Under the pieces are notes generated by a model. It was given only the letters and a program-made list of their open reading frames with translations. It was not told the origin of the DNA and did not search any database. 64,000 nucleotides of DNA from Coptis chinensis. Its lineage: Eukaryota > Streptophyta > Magnoliopsida > Ranunculales > Ranunculaceae. A program made the position numbers and the translations under genes. This document shows positions 46,526 through 57,057 of this stretch, in pieces. The stretch covers positions 74,247,501-74,311,500 of the forward strand of contig CM027384.1 in the NCBI GenBank assembly GCA_015680905.1, written 5' to 3'. Every line of letters starts with the position of its first letter. The stretch's first letter is position 1.

Positions 46526-49081
46526 CCAACATTCCAAGTACTGTGGCAGTAGTCGATATGGAAAGAAGTCACTCTTCAACAGAGTTGCACTTCAAAGTGC
46601 TTCGAATTACTATGTTGCTTCGTTCCTTTATGCTACTTCCGGGGTCGAGGTACCCAGCGACTTCATCATCCATTCCTTCTCCACGGAGGCTTGGGATCAT
46701 GAATCTAATTGGATGGGATACATTGCTGTAACATCTGATGAATTTAGTAATTAAAGCTTCTGGGAGACGTGAAATATATGTTGCATGGCGTGGAACCATT
46801 TGACCTCTTGAATGGGTTGATGTTTTGCAGCCAAAACTTGTATCAGTGGAATCCTTGTTGAAGATCAATGATCAGAGTGCACAACAAAGATATAATGTTT
46901 TTCTCAGTACGATTATATCTGTTGGAATATGACTGAAGTTTTGATAAATTGACCTAGAATTAGCAAAGTTGTAGGTAAACTATATACATCAAATCTAAAA
47001 ATGAGTAATAGTGGGCGAACTTGTTACACTTGCACCCGAACCTTCTACACAAAATTATTCAGAGTTCTAAATAGCAACTCCATCAAAGTTTTCTTTGTTC
47101 TGGACTAATTATTCTCCGAGTTATTGAGAAGAGTACGGTCCTTTAAACTATGAAAACAAACACCACCCTTGAAAAATCTGATATTTCTAGTATCAATTAT
47201 GTTGAGAAATTGGTATTTTTTGTTTTCATGAATGGTGCTAGATCTTCGAGAAGAATCGTGAGAAGTGTAATTGTGTCACTTTAAGTGTTAAAAGTGTGAT
47301 GCTATTTTTTTATTCACCAATGCCCCGTGAGTTGGTCTGTAAGATCATGTTTCAGACCAGCATCGTACACCCGCATAGATATCGGAGTAATGCTCTTTAG
47401 GCTCCAACTTTCACCAAAATGTTGTAAGCATGGTCTAGAATAGCAGGCACGGAGAGTTTATCAGTCCACAGTCCGTAGAACCACAAATAGCCTACAACAG
47501 ATCCAAATCTGCTCATTGGGAGGGGGATCAAATTTGTTGTATACAATCTACATTTGTTTCGGAATACGACGTTCACACCATTCAGTTCGTACTGAGTTCA
47601 CACAACACTTAGATGTGGTGACGTGTCGAAATTTCTGGTCTTAACTTTTACAGGGAGTGACTCTCAAGGACAAAACTGCCGAAAACATAACTCTCAAGGA
47701 CACTTTTTTTTTTTTTTTTTTTTTCGTAACTCACAAGGACCGGGTAGATGAATGTCGAGTATACCCTTGACGGGAAATAAAAAACGGATCGGGTAGATGA
47801 AATATCAAGTATACCCCTGATGCGAAATAATTAACGGCCCGGCCCAGACGAAATGACTGGTGTATTTAGTATGAACAATCATTGTTCATACCTTTTAGCA
47901 GGCGTGAGGCGTGAACACTCATTGTTCATACCCCAATTAAACAAACATTATGAGTGAACAATGAGTGTTCATACCTATTGGAGCTATGAACAATGATCCA
48001 GTTATGAACATAGATTGTTCATACCTATTTGGGAGTAGGAAAAATCACTGTTCATACATCAAAAGTATTCATACATCAAACATGAACAATCATTGTTCAT
48101 GACTACTTTTAATTTTTTTTTTCAATTGATAGGTATGAACATTGATTGTTCATAGTCCTTGGGTATGAACATTGATTGGGTATGAACATTCAATGTTCAT
48201 AGTCCTTGGTATGAACATTGATTGGGTATGAACATTCCCAAGGAACATTGATTGGGTATGAACATTCGATGTTCATAGTCCTTGGTCCTTTGGGTATGAA
48301 CATTCAATGTTCATACATCAATATATTGTATAAGGTACATTCACCTATTTGGATATGAACAATCATTGTTCATACATCAGCAGAAGGTATGAACACTCAT
48401 TGTTCATAGTAAAATGACAGAAAGGGTAAAATTAGAAAATATTTATTTTAATCCGGGCCATTTGTCCTTGAGGATTATTTTCACAGAAGGGTATAACTAG
48501 CATTTAAAAAAAATGTAAAAAGGCGGGGCCAACTTATTTTGTCCTTGAGGGTTACTAATTTTGAAATAGTGGGTTCATGACTTACTTTTCCCCAAAATTT
48601 GTCCTTGTGAGTTACTCACAAAAATCGTGTTCTCTAGACTTCATTTTCCCCAAAATTGGGCCTTGGGACCAATTTCTTGTAACTTTTAAACACTATAATT
48701 ATTCCTAACCTTAGAAAAAAAAAACGCCACCTGTGCAACAACAGAGGAAACAAGGATAAAAGCAGCAGCAATGATACTGATGATGATGACACTACAATGA
48801 AGGTCATGAAAGGATGGCTTACCGTCTATACTTCAAATAATGCCAATTCTCCTTTCACCAAACTCAGTGCAAGAACACAACTCCTCACCAAAATCAAAGA
48901 ATTGGTAAACAAGTACAAAGATGAAACCATAAGCATAGTCTTCACAGGACACATCCTCGGTGCAAGTTTGTCAGTACTAAGCGCATTTGATGTTGTTGAA
49001 AATGTATCATCAACCATCCCTGTAACGGCTGTAAGTGCTATCGTATTCGATTGTCCAGAAGTAGGGAACAAGGTCTTCAAT
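46526..49081 (+). pseudogene. Phospholipase A1-II (class-3 lipase, DAD1-like) gene fragment
   Basis: Plant PLA1-II enzymes are acyl hydrolases of membrane lipids. Two pieces remain. 46526-46890 reads SKYCGSSRYGKKSLFNRV, YYVASFLYATSGVEVPSDF, EAWDHESNWMGYIAVTSDE, and, after a stop and frame shift, YVAWRGTI and LEWVDVLQPKLVSVESLL. 48770-49081 reads MKVMKGWLTVYTSNNANSPF, KLSARTQLLTKIKELVNKY, then TGHILGASLSVLSAFDVVEN and [10 protein letters not shown]. The nucleophile elbow GHSLG is changed to GHILG (Ile codon 48953-48955), so the catalytic Ser is lost. The His/Asp part and C-terminus are missing: the sequence runs straight into an isocitrate lyase fragment in opposite orientation. The roughly 1.85 kb between the pieces is inserted DNA including the dyad-rich foldback. 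The N-terminus is also absent. Confidence 0.88.
47653..48619. repeat. Foldback segment filled with TGAACA...TGTTCA dyads
   Basis: The ends are imperfect inverted repeats: left GGGAGTGACTCTCAAGGACA; right, read inward, GTGAGTAACTCACAAGGACA. A second inner pair of CTCAAGGACA boxes lies on each side (about 47690 and 48465/48535). The central part, 47869-48409, holds at least ten copies of a dyad of the form TATGAACAnTnATTGTTCAT, plus single half-sites. Copies are unevenly spaced (20-110 bp) and lie in runs with spacer phrases such as AGTCCTTGG. No open frame exists. I know of no named plant element with this make-up; a MITE-like foldback is the nearest description, though no target duplication was found. 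Confidence 0.75.
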
Positions 49082-49359
49082 ATGGACTCCAGCAGCTCCC
49101 CTTTCTACGAAGAGCTTGCAAAGCTTAACCGTTGTTCTTGCACCACCTAAACCAGTATCCCCATCAGCAATGATTGGCTTGGAGTTCTTGCTATTTCTTC
49201 CCTGCTCATGCTCATCCTAGCCTGTCTTTGCTTCCTGTCATGGTATTGTTGAGTGAAGAACAAGTGTTCAACCTTGTTTGCAAATGATGTAAATTGATAG
49301 AGAGAGTGTTGTGCAACGGAAGCGATAACAACTACAAATAGCGATAACAACAACAACAA

Positions 49360-50051
49360 CAGGGCCGGCTCCTAAAAATGGTCCCTCTGTCTTAGGGAAA
49401 AAAAAACACGCACACACATGTGCGTATTTTTTTAAAATTATTACTAGTATACTGCATTGCAGTGGGGGCGTGAGCGAAGTAATGCATTTCATAATCATGT
49501 CTATGGAACATTTGAACGTTCCCTTCAACTTCTAAAGGGACAAGAAGTGAAGTATAAGAGAAAAGTGGAAGTGGAACATACCTTCATAATAATTGACAAG
49601 TAAAGGTAATGTACATGGACTTGTTGCTTCTAGTATGTTGAGTTGTTACAAATTGTCTTCTCCAAAGCTAATGTTTCATCTGATAGTACTGCTCCATGAG
49701 ACCATAAATAATCACCCGAGGTTATGCTAATGTCTAAGTCTAAAAGTGAATTACCAATTTACATAGAGAACCAGCGACACAAAATGATTGAAAGAATTAG
49801 AAATATGTAGGAAGAACGAAGGCAATGGTACAAGAACTTGGATGAGATAAAGTAAGGGTAAGAGGATTACAACAATGGCCTTCAACTTGATGGGTGCTAT
49901 GTTGGGCATTTCATTATACTCTACTATTAGTGCAGCAAGTTGTCGTCTTGCGGAACATAGTGACCTACAATTACATTGCATATTAAACAAACACAGTTGG
50001 GCTTTTGAGTTTTGACTAAATGGACTAGCCAAACAGCCGAACTAAAAAAAA

Positions 50052-50091
<40 letters not shown>

Positions 50092-50208
50092 TATGGACGT
50101 GGGTTAGTGGGTGTGCACTTGTGTAGCAGCTGGAGGCCCTAAATATTAGCAATCAAATGGGGGCCCTAGGCGGTGGCCTATGTTGCCTACCCCTCAGAGT
50201 CGGCCCTG
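49360..50208. mobile_element. hAT-like non-autonomous element nested in the LTR
   Basis: 849 bp. The left end is CAGGGCCGGCTCCT; the right end, read inward, is CAGGGCCGACTCTGAGGGG, a form common at plant hAT termini. It interrupts the (CAA)n stretch of the Copia 3' LTR; the other LTR shows the empty site. Only CAA is clearly repeated at both borders, so the usual 8-bp duplication is not seen, perhaps because the target was a triplet repeat. It contains an A26 run followed by (TA)n (50044-50094). A 93-codon minus-strand frame (49751-50032) is of unknown meaning. Confidence 0.78.
50044..50094. repeat. A-run followed by (TA)n
   Basis: About 26 A followed by about 12 TA units inside the hAT-like insertion. 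Low-complexity and likely to vary in length. Confidence 0.95.
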
Positions 50209-53200
50209 CAACTTGAGAGGAGTGGTAAATCACAACCAACTAAAACAAACAAAGTATCAACTATACAAGAAATAACCAACCAAGTAGTAGAGACACAAAT
50301 ATTTAAGTGGTTTGGCTTACGCCTAATCCATAACCAAATGAGAAGTTTCCAATTGAGAGAATCAAATAGTGTTACACTCACCCTATTCAATAGAACACCT
50401 AAAGTCCCCTTTTAGAAGAACTCACAAATTTCTCATCACCCTTTGGTTAAAACCTTAAATTTGTTTTTAGAGTGTAGCTGAAGTTTCGGAGGGATATGAA
50501 ATTTTGGCTCATTTCGGCATATGGCTACCAAAGGCCCATTAGTCCCATCATCCCAACAATTCTCCACCTCAGCGAGAATTTCTCAAATTTGAGCCGACCA
50601 ATCCACTACACCAAACCAAAACAAACAAATGTCTCGAAGAACCAAGCAAATGTCCTGAAGGACCAACAACGACTACACCACATAATGGTTGCCTACGTAC
50701 CCTCTAAACAGGATTAAGCCAATCGTAGTTCACATATGCTCATAAGAGCCAAATCATCTCAAATGAAGGATACGAATCAAGTCCAAGCAATGGTGGAACT
50801 AGACTCCAGAAACCACTTTGGTTAACATATCAGTGGGGTCATCCTTGGTATTTATCGTAGTAAGTAAGATATCACCCTTTTCCAAAATCTCTCTGACAAA
50901 GTGAAACCGCACAGTACATCAATGTGTTTCTTCGGGCATGATGAACTTGGTTCTTGGCCAAATATATAACACTCATGCTATCACAATGAATCTTAAGCCG
51001 AACCTGCACAATTCCCAAATCATCCAACAAACCCTGCAACCAAATAGCTTCTTTCATAGTCTCAGTCACTGCCATATATTCTGCCTCTGTCGTAGACAAT
51101 ACAACCGTAGACTGTAAAGTAGACATCCAACTCACCGGAGCACTAGCTAAAGTAAATACATATCCAGTAGTGGACCGATGCTTATCCAAATCACCTGCAT
51201 AGTCAGAGTCCACATAACCCACACAGAGCTGACTAGTATCCATCTCAAACTTCAAACCAACATCTACAGTACCAAGAATGTACTGTTGAATCTATTTCAC
51301 AGCTTGCCAATGTTTATTCCCAGGATTGTGCATATACCTACTAACAACACTAACAACTTGTGAAATGTCCGGCCTAGTTCATACCATACCATCGCATACA
51401 TCAAACTACCAACAACACTAGCATATGGAACATGAGTCATGTACTCACATCCTCATCCAAACTCGGAGACATAGTATCACTAAGTTTAAGAGGAATACTC
51501 ACAGACTTAGTGTTCCCATCAATACCAAACTTTTGTATTACCTTATTCAAATATGTCTTTTGAGACAACCAAACTCTGCCCTCTGCTCTATCTCTTTGAA
51601 TCTCCATGCCAAGAATCTTCTTAGCTTCACCCAAATCCTTCATCTCAAACTCTGAGGACAAAAGCTGTTTCAACTCATCAATTCAATCTCAGTCTTGCTT
51701 CTTGAGGCTATAAGCATATCATCAACATACAAGAGCAAGTAGATGAAATAACCATCATGTAGTTTGCGATAGTAGACACAATGATCATAATGACTTCTTG
51801 TGTACTTAAGCCCTAGCATAAACTGATCAAACCGCTTGTACCACTGCCTATTTCAAACCATATAGCGATTTTTTCAGTTTACACACCAAATCCTTATTTC
51901 CTGCAACTTTAAATCCACTCGGCTAAGTCATATAGATCTCTTCTTCTAAATCACCATGTAAAAAAGTAGTTTTTACATCGAGCTGGGCTAGCTCCAAATC
52001 ATACTGAGCTGCCAAGGCCAAAAGGATACGTATGGCGGAGTGCTTCATAACCGGAGAAAACACCTCATTATAATTAATCCCCTCCCTTTGAGCATAACCT
52101 TTAGCTACCCATCTTGCCTTGTAACGTAACTCATCACTTAGAGATCCTTCTTTCAATGCAAACACTCATTTCCCGCCAATCGCCTTCTTACCCTTAAGTA
52201 ACTTTACAAGCACCCAAGTATCATTCTTATGAAGAGATTGCATCTCCTCATCCATAGTTGTCTTCCACCTTTCTGACTGCGAGCATTGGATTGCTCCATA
52301 ATATAAGGAAGGATCGTCTTCGTCAAGACTTTCAATAATGAAAAGTGCATAGGTAACATAATCGTTTAGCCAATACAATGGGGGAACATTCCTTTTAGAT
52401 TTACCAGTTGCAATAGGCTCATGAACCGGAGCCAAAGGACCAACATTAATTTGCTCCTTTAATAGAGTCACATTCACTGTATCATCATCTGTTCCATCAC
52501 CTGTATTCACTACTTCCATGTCTTCAACTGGAACATCAACTGACTAACTATCCATGGTTGCCAATCTACTAGATACAGAACCATCTGGACTAGGTGAAGA
52601 CACATCAATTTCCACCTTCTGCAATACCTCTTTGGCCATACTCTCCACCTCCTGAGAGTCAGCAGACTTCAACATTAAAGCCTTATCAAATGTCACATCT
52701 CTGCTCAAGACAAACTTCTTATATTGCGGATCCCATAACGTATAGCCTTTAACTCCACCTTTCAGACCCACAAAGATAGCTTTCTTTACTCTAGGATCCA
52801 ACTTGCTCTCTTTGATATGAAAGTAAGCAGGACACCCAAACACACAAAAGGAATCATAATCTTGAGCAGGTTTACCAAACCAAACCTCCATAGGAGTTTT
52901 ACCTCCAATTGTAAACAAAGGCAACCTGTTAACAAGGTAGCATGCATAAGTCAAAGCCTCAGCCTAAAACACTTTACCCAATCCAGCATTGGACAACATG
53001 CACTGCACCTTCTCCATTAGAGTACGGTTCATGTGCTCAGCTACCCCATTCTGTTGTGGCGTACCTTTCACTATGAAGTGTCTCTCTATTCCCTCATCCT
53101 GACATACTTGCAAGAACGGATCACTCATGTATTCACCACCATTATCAGTACGAAGTCTTTTGATCTTTATGCTAGTCAGAGTTTCAATCAATTTCTTCCA

Positions 53201-55097
53201 CTTCACGAAGATATCTAGGACTTCATCCCTGTTTCTCATGATATATACCCACAATCACCTAGAATAATCATCAACAAAGGTCACATAATAATGCTTGTTC
53301 CCTCTAAGAGATGCATTCCTGGAAGGACCCCAAACATCCGAATGAACATAATCAAAGGTTCCACGCGTACGATGGATAGCGGTGCCAAACTTCACCCTTG
53401 TCTATTTGCCCATAACATAATGTTCACAAAAATCTAACTTACAAGTCTTAGCACCTTTCAACAGTCCCTGCCTCACTAATGCTTGCAAAGACTTCTCACC
53501 TGCATGTGCAAGACGCATATGTCATAATCTGGTGGCCTCCTTAGCAACTGCCTCTGAATGCTCAGTAACAGCTACTTCCCCAGTAATTGTATTACTATTC
53601 CCTTCAAATAGTATAAGTTATTCCGCCGTATGTGTTTCATGAATACCATTGCTCCCGAGACTAACTTCATAACACCATTTGCAATAGCTACCTTGTAGCC
53701 CTTAACATCCAAAATACCAACAGAGATAAGATTCTTCTTTAATGCGGGAACATATCTAACATCCTCTAATTCCCAAACCATTCCATCATGCATCTTGAGA
53801 CGAATATTACCTATCCCCAAAGTGTGACAAGGTTGATCATTCCCCATCAACATATCTCCACTATCAAGCTCCTTGAAGCTTGAAAACCACTCCCGTATGG
53901 GACAAACATGATAGGTAGCACCCGTATCCAAAATCCATTCACTAGAGTCAATGAAACAAATACTAGATGTAACGGCAAAAGAAAAATTGGAACCATTCGA
54001 ATCATTACCTCCTTGAGCAATGTTGACATGTATTGGCTTGTTTATGCTCGGTATCTTTCATCTTCTGTTTCAACTTCTTGCACTCCTTTTTCCAATACCC
54101 AACCTCATGACAAAAAACACTCATCTTTGGCTAGAGTTTGCCCTCTCGGCTTAGAACGAGATTTCCCTCTTCCTCCACCAGAATTCGGGTGGTCCTTAGA
54201 CCTCCCTCTTACCATAAAAGTAGAACTCGTTGACTCCTTTGACTCCCTTTTATTATTGTTCATCATATCCCAACATGTCAACGCAGTCTACACCTCACAA
54301 AAATTCAAAGATTTCTTTCCAAACATAATGATGTTTTTTATATGCCCGTAATCCTCTTTAGGAATAGATCTCAACAAATGGAAAGCTTTGTCCTCATCAT
54401 TCGTTTCTCCTTCAATATTCAACAAGTTGATAAGTAACTTATTGAACTCATTTATATGCTAGGCCAATGAAACACCTTGTTTCTTTCTCATTTCATATAA
54501 CTTTTCTTTCATAAAGACACGACCTTCCATTGTCTTATCCAAATACTTCTCTTCAAGGATTCTCCAGATTTCCTTGGCCGAAGCCTCATTGAGAACAAGG
54601 TACTTCACATCCCTAGCCAAACACGATCTTATGATACCACAAGCTTGTCTATTTTTCTTAACCCAAATACTCTCCTCTATATCTGATGGTTTTTCATCTA
54701 ACACATTATCTAAGTTTTGTTGGCATAGTGCATCTATAGCTTCACAACTCCACATACTAAAATTGTTAGATCCATCGAATTTCTCTACATCAATTCTCGC
54801 ATGATTGATATTCAAAGTCATATGAGATTTCTCCTTAGATATAGAAGTCGTAGGAGTAATGGTGGACTCTGTCGACATACTATTCTCAAACTCTCACACA
54901 CCCCAAACAATCCACAATAACCAAAGAAACACCCTCTTAGGGATTTCAACACACACTTGATAGTCAAAAGAGAACCCAAATACCAACAACCACAATAATC
55001 AACTAAGAAACTCACTTGAGAATTTCTTCAAACACTTGGACTCCTCCAATAACCACAAGTACAAACCCAAAGTAGAACCTTGGCTCCGATGCCAATT

Positions 55098-55498
55098 TGT
55101 TGTGCAATGGAAGCAATAACAATTACAAATGACGATAACAACAACAACAACTTGAGAGGAGTGGTGAATCACAACCAACCAAAGCAAACAAAGTATCAAC
55201 TATGTAAGAAATAACCAACCAAGTAGTAGAGACACAAAGATTTAAGTGTTTGGATTACGCCTAATCCACAACCAAATGAGAAGTTTCAAATTGAGATAAT
55301 CAAATAGTGTTACACACTCACCTTGTACAATAGAACACCCAAAGTCCCCTTTTAGAAAAACTCACAAATCTCTCATCACCCTTTGGTTAAAACCCTAACT
55401 TTGTTTTTATAGTGTAGCTGAAATTTCAGAAGAATACAAAATTTTGGCTCATTTCGACATATGGCTACCAAAGGCCCATTAGGCCCATCATCCCAACA
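55098..55498 (-). repeat. 5' LTR of Copia element 3
   Basis: 401 bp, opening on the minus strand TGTTGGGATGATGGGCC and ending CCATTGCACAACA. It holds the uninterrupted CAA repeat that marks the insertion site of the hAT-like element in its partner. Confidence 0.92.
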
Positions 55499-56246
55499 GG
55501 GAGTCAATACGAAAGAATATTTTTTTTTTTTTTGCAAATGAATGAATGATAGGCTTTATGACTGAATACAGAAACAAAAAGAGAGCTTTTTTTAGAATTA
55601 TACCTTGCCAACTAGACATGCATCCTATTACCAAGTAACTGAAATTCCTAACTATCTTTAACGCTAGATGGCCAAGCTCTTGTGTTCACAAGAGTGCATA
55701 CACACTTTGTTCCATTGTGAAAAAAAATGAAAATAATACCATAAGCGATATGCTACACAGTCACAGTTTGATGCCTGTTTTCAAAATTCCACACATAGAT
55801 GATAGACTACGAGGAAATTTGAAATTTTAAAAATGGATTGTCTAAATAACAGGAATGTCAAATTTTAGTTCCAACTTGGCAATATATTATAGTGTTTGGA
55901 CAGTGTCATAAGGATAATCTGCAAGATCAGGTCCTGGCTCGTTAGTGGACGTATGAGTTGATGAACATTGCCAGTCTGAGACATAAATGGTGTCCAAATG
56001 CTTAGCCATCATGGTGACTTGAACTGGGTTGAGAGCACCAAATGTTCTTGATGCTGTTCCATTGGCTTGGTGGGTCTTAAGTGTCCTCCACAATTTCTTA
56101 GCCAACTCATTGGATCCATAGCCTTACTCCAGGTTTCCTCTAAGAGAGACTACGTCTCTAGCGCTGTAAGGATGGCGGGTTAGCCTAAATCGTTCAGTGT
56201 TCCACCATGCCTACTGCCCTACACCTCTGCAACTTCTGCTTCAAAC

Positions 56247-57057
56247 CTGTCAAACAACCAAACAAGATTAACATCACCACGCCAAATTTGAATTTCCATT
56301 CTTCTAGCCTAACCACATCCAAAACAGAAGGCATGCACTTCCATAGGCAATCTTCACAACCTTGCACACACGAAATCAGCAACACGACTTTCCCCCTCAA
56401 TGCGGCATTTCATCAAACAACTATGGTGTTGAAAGCTAAACAGACAACCAATTAAGTCTCAACAGACCCAATTCTGAATTTATTACAGAGTTGCTCTGAG
56501 TTGCTACAAGACAAATGTTAGAAACACTAAAGGAGATGACTTCGTAACTTAAAAGCAAGTTCAAGTTTAATAAGCATGGGACTAAATCTGTGTTTACAAG
56601 GCTCGTAAGTGTGTGTGTGTGTGTGTGTTTTTTTTTTTTTTTAAGATACAACGAGAGATGAAGAAGAATACGAAAATAAATTTTTACTTAAAAAACAAAG
56701 GGGATACCAAATTGAGGTGGTCGTTATTTTTTCTTATTTTTTATTTTTTAAATCCTTTTGCCCCTACTCTTATTGGAAATATCCTAAATTAATTTGGGAG
56801 ATATTATTGGATTTAGACAGTTAATGGGGTAAAAAAACTTATGGTCAGTTATGGGGTATGGGAGTGTTTTTATGGGTGTGTCCAATATCCCCCTTCCTGG
56901 ACTTATGACATCGACAGAGGATATTTCAGTAATTTCGATTCTGCCACCTATCTAAAATGCAACCCACTTCAACAGTTTTTTTTTTTTTTTTTTTGGTAAA
57001 GATAGACTTCAACAGTTGAACTCGAGCCCTTTCTCTCCACCTTAGCCAAAAAAAAAA
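56247..57057. other. Region upstream of the acyltransferase gene; (TG)n and poly-T
   Basis: Contains a (GT)10 run followed by T14 at about 56609-56642 and another T run near 56977-56994. Short frames here are not convincing. The 50 nt before the acyltransferase ATG are CT-rich (CCCTTTCTCTCCACCTT), like a plant 5' leader. No certain TATA box was seen. Confidence 0.45.

Larger units (their letters stand above)
49317..50558 (-). repeat. 3' LTR of Copia element 3, enlarged by an insertion
   Basis: Matches the other LTR from TGTTGTGCAACGGAAGCGAT through to CATCATCCCAACA, but is divided at a CAA-repeat by the 849-bp element 49360-50208. Without it the LTR is about 393 bp. Confidence 0.9.
49317..55498 (-). 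mobile_element. Ty1/Copia element 3 (Tork/Tnt1-like), broken
   Basis: A fossil Copia element on the minus strand; about 5.3 kb without the 849-bp insertion in its 3' LTR. The 5' LTR lies at 55498-55098 and is followed by a primer-binding-like TTGGCATCGGAGCC. The polypurine tract GAGGTGGAGAAT stands before the 3' LTR (50558-49317). Domains in order: gag (UBN2-like) about 54810-54460; zinc knuckle about 54100; protease about 53930; GAG pre-integrase and integrase about 53550-52960; reverse transcriptase about 52200-51440; RNase H about 51255-50880. The coding frame is interrupted many times (roughly eight or more). Flanking 5-mers GAGAG and GGGAG may be a duplication with one change. LTRs differ by an estimated 8-9 percent, so it looks older than elements 1 and 2. 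It sits in the isocitrate lyase fragment. Confidence 0.92.
49073..56246 (-). pseudogene. ICL: Isocitrate lyase gene fragment, split by Copia element 3
   Basis: Isocitrate lyase cleaves isocitrate to glyoxylate and succinate in the glyoxylate cycle of plant seedlings (glyoxysome). The upstream piece, 56246-55887, opens after an acceptor TTGTTTGACAG. It reads FEAEVAEV, then WWNTERFRLTRHPYSARDVV, SLRGNLE, stop, [40 protein letters not shown] and [20 protein letters not shown]. The second piece, 49278-49073, reads [33 protein letters not shown], then [31 protein letters not shown]. The pieces meet where ICL genes have an intron, and Copia element 3 lies in that gap. At least three frame breaks or stops occur; the catalytic KKCGH loop and everything after HIED are missing. 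At its end it overlaps the lipase fragment by 9 bp. Confidence 0.92.

Noticed and set aside
46569-46868. 99-codon minus-strand frame as a gene
   Set aside because: Antisense to the first lipase piece, whose sense strand carries clear PLA1-II motifs.
47869-48409. Repeated dyads as a CRISPR array
   Set aside because: The repeats are palindromic and vary, spacers are of unequal length and partly repeated, and the DNA is eukaryotic nuclear sequence.
49073-56246. Isocitrate lyase as a functional gene with a very long intron
   Set aside because: Several stops and shifts are present, the catalytic loop is missing, and the sequence ends in a lipase fragment.
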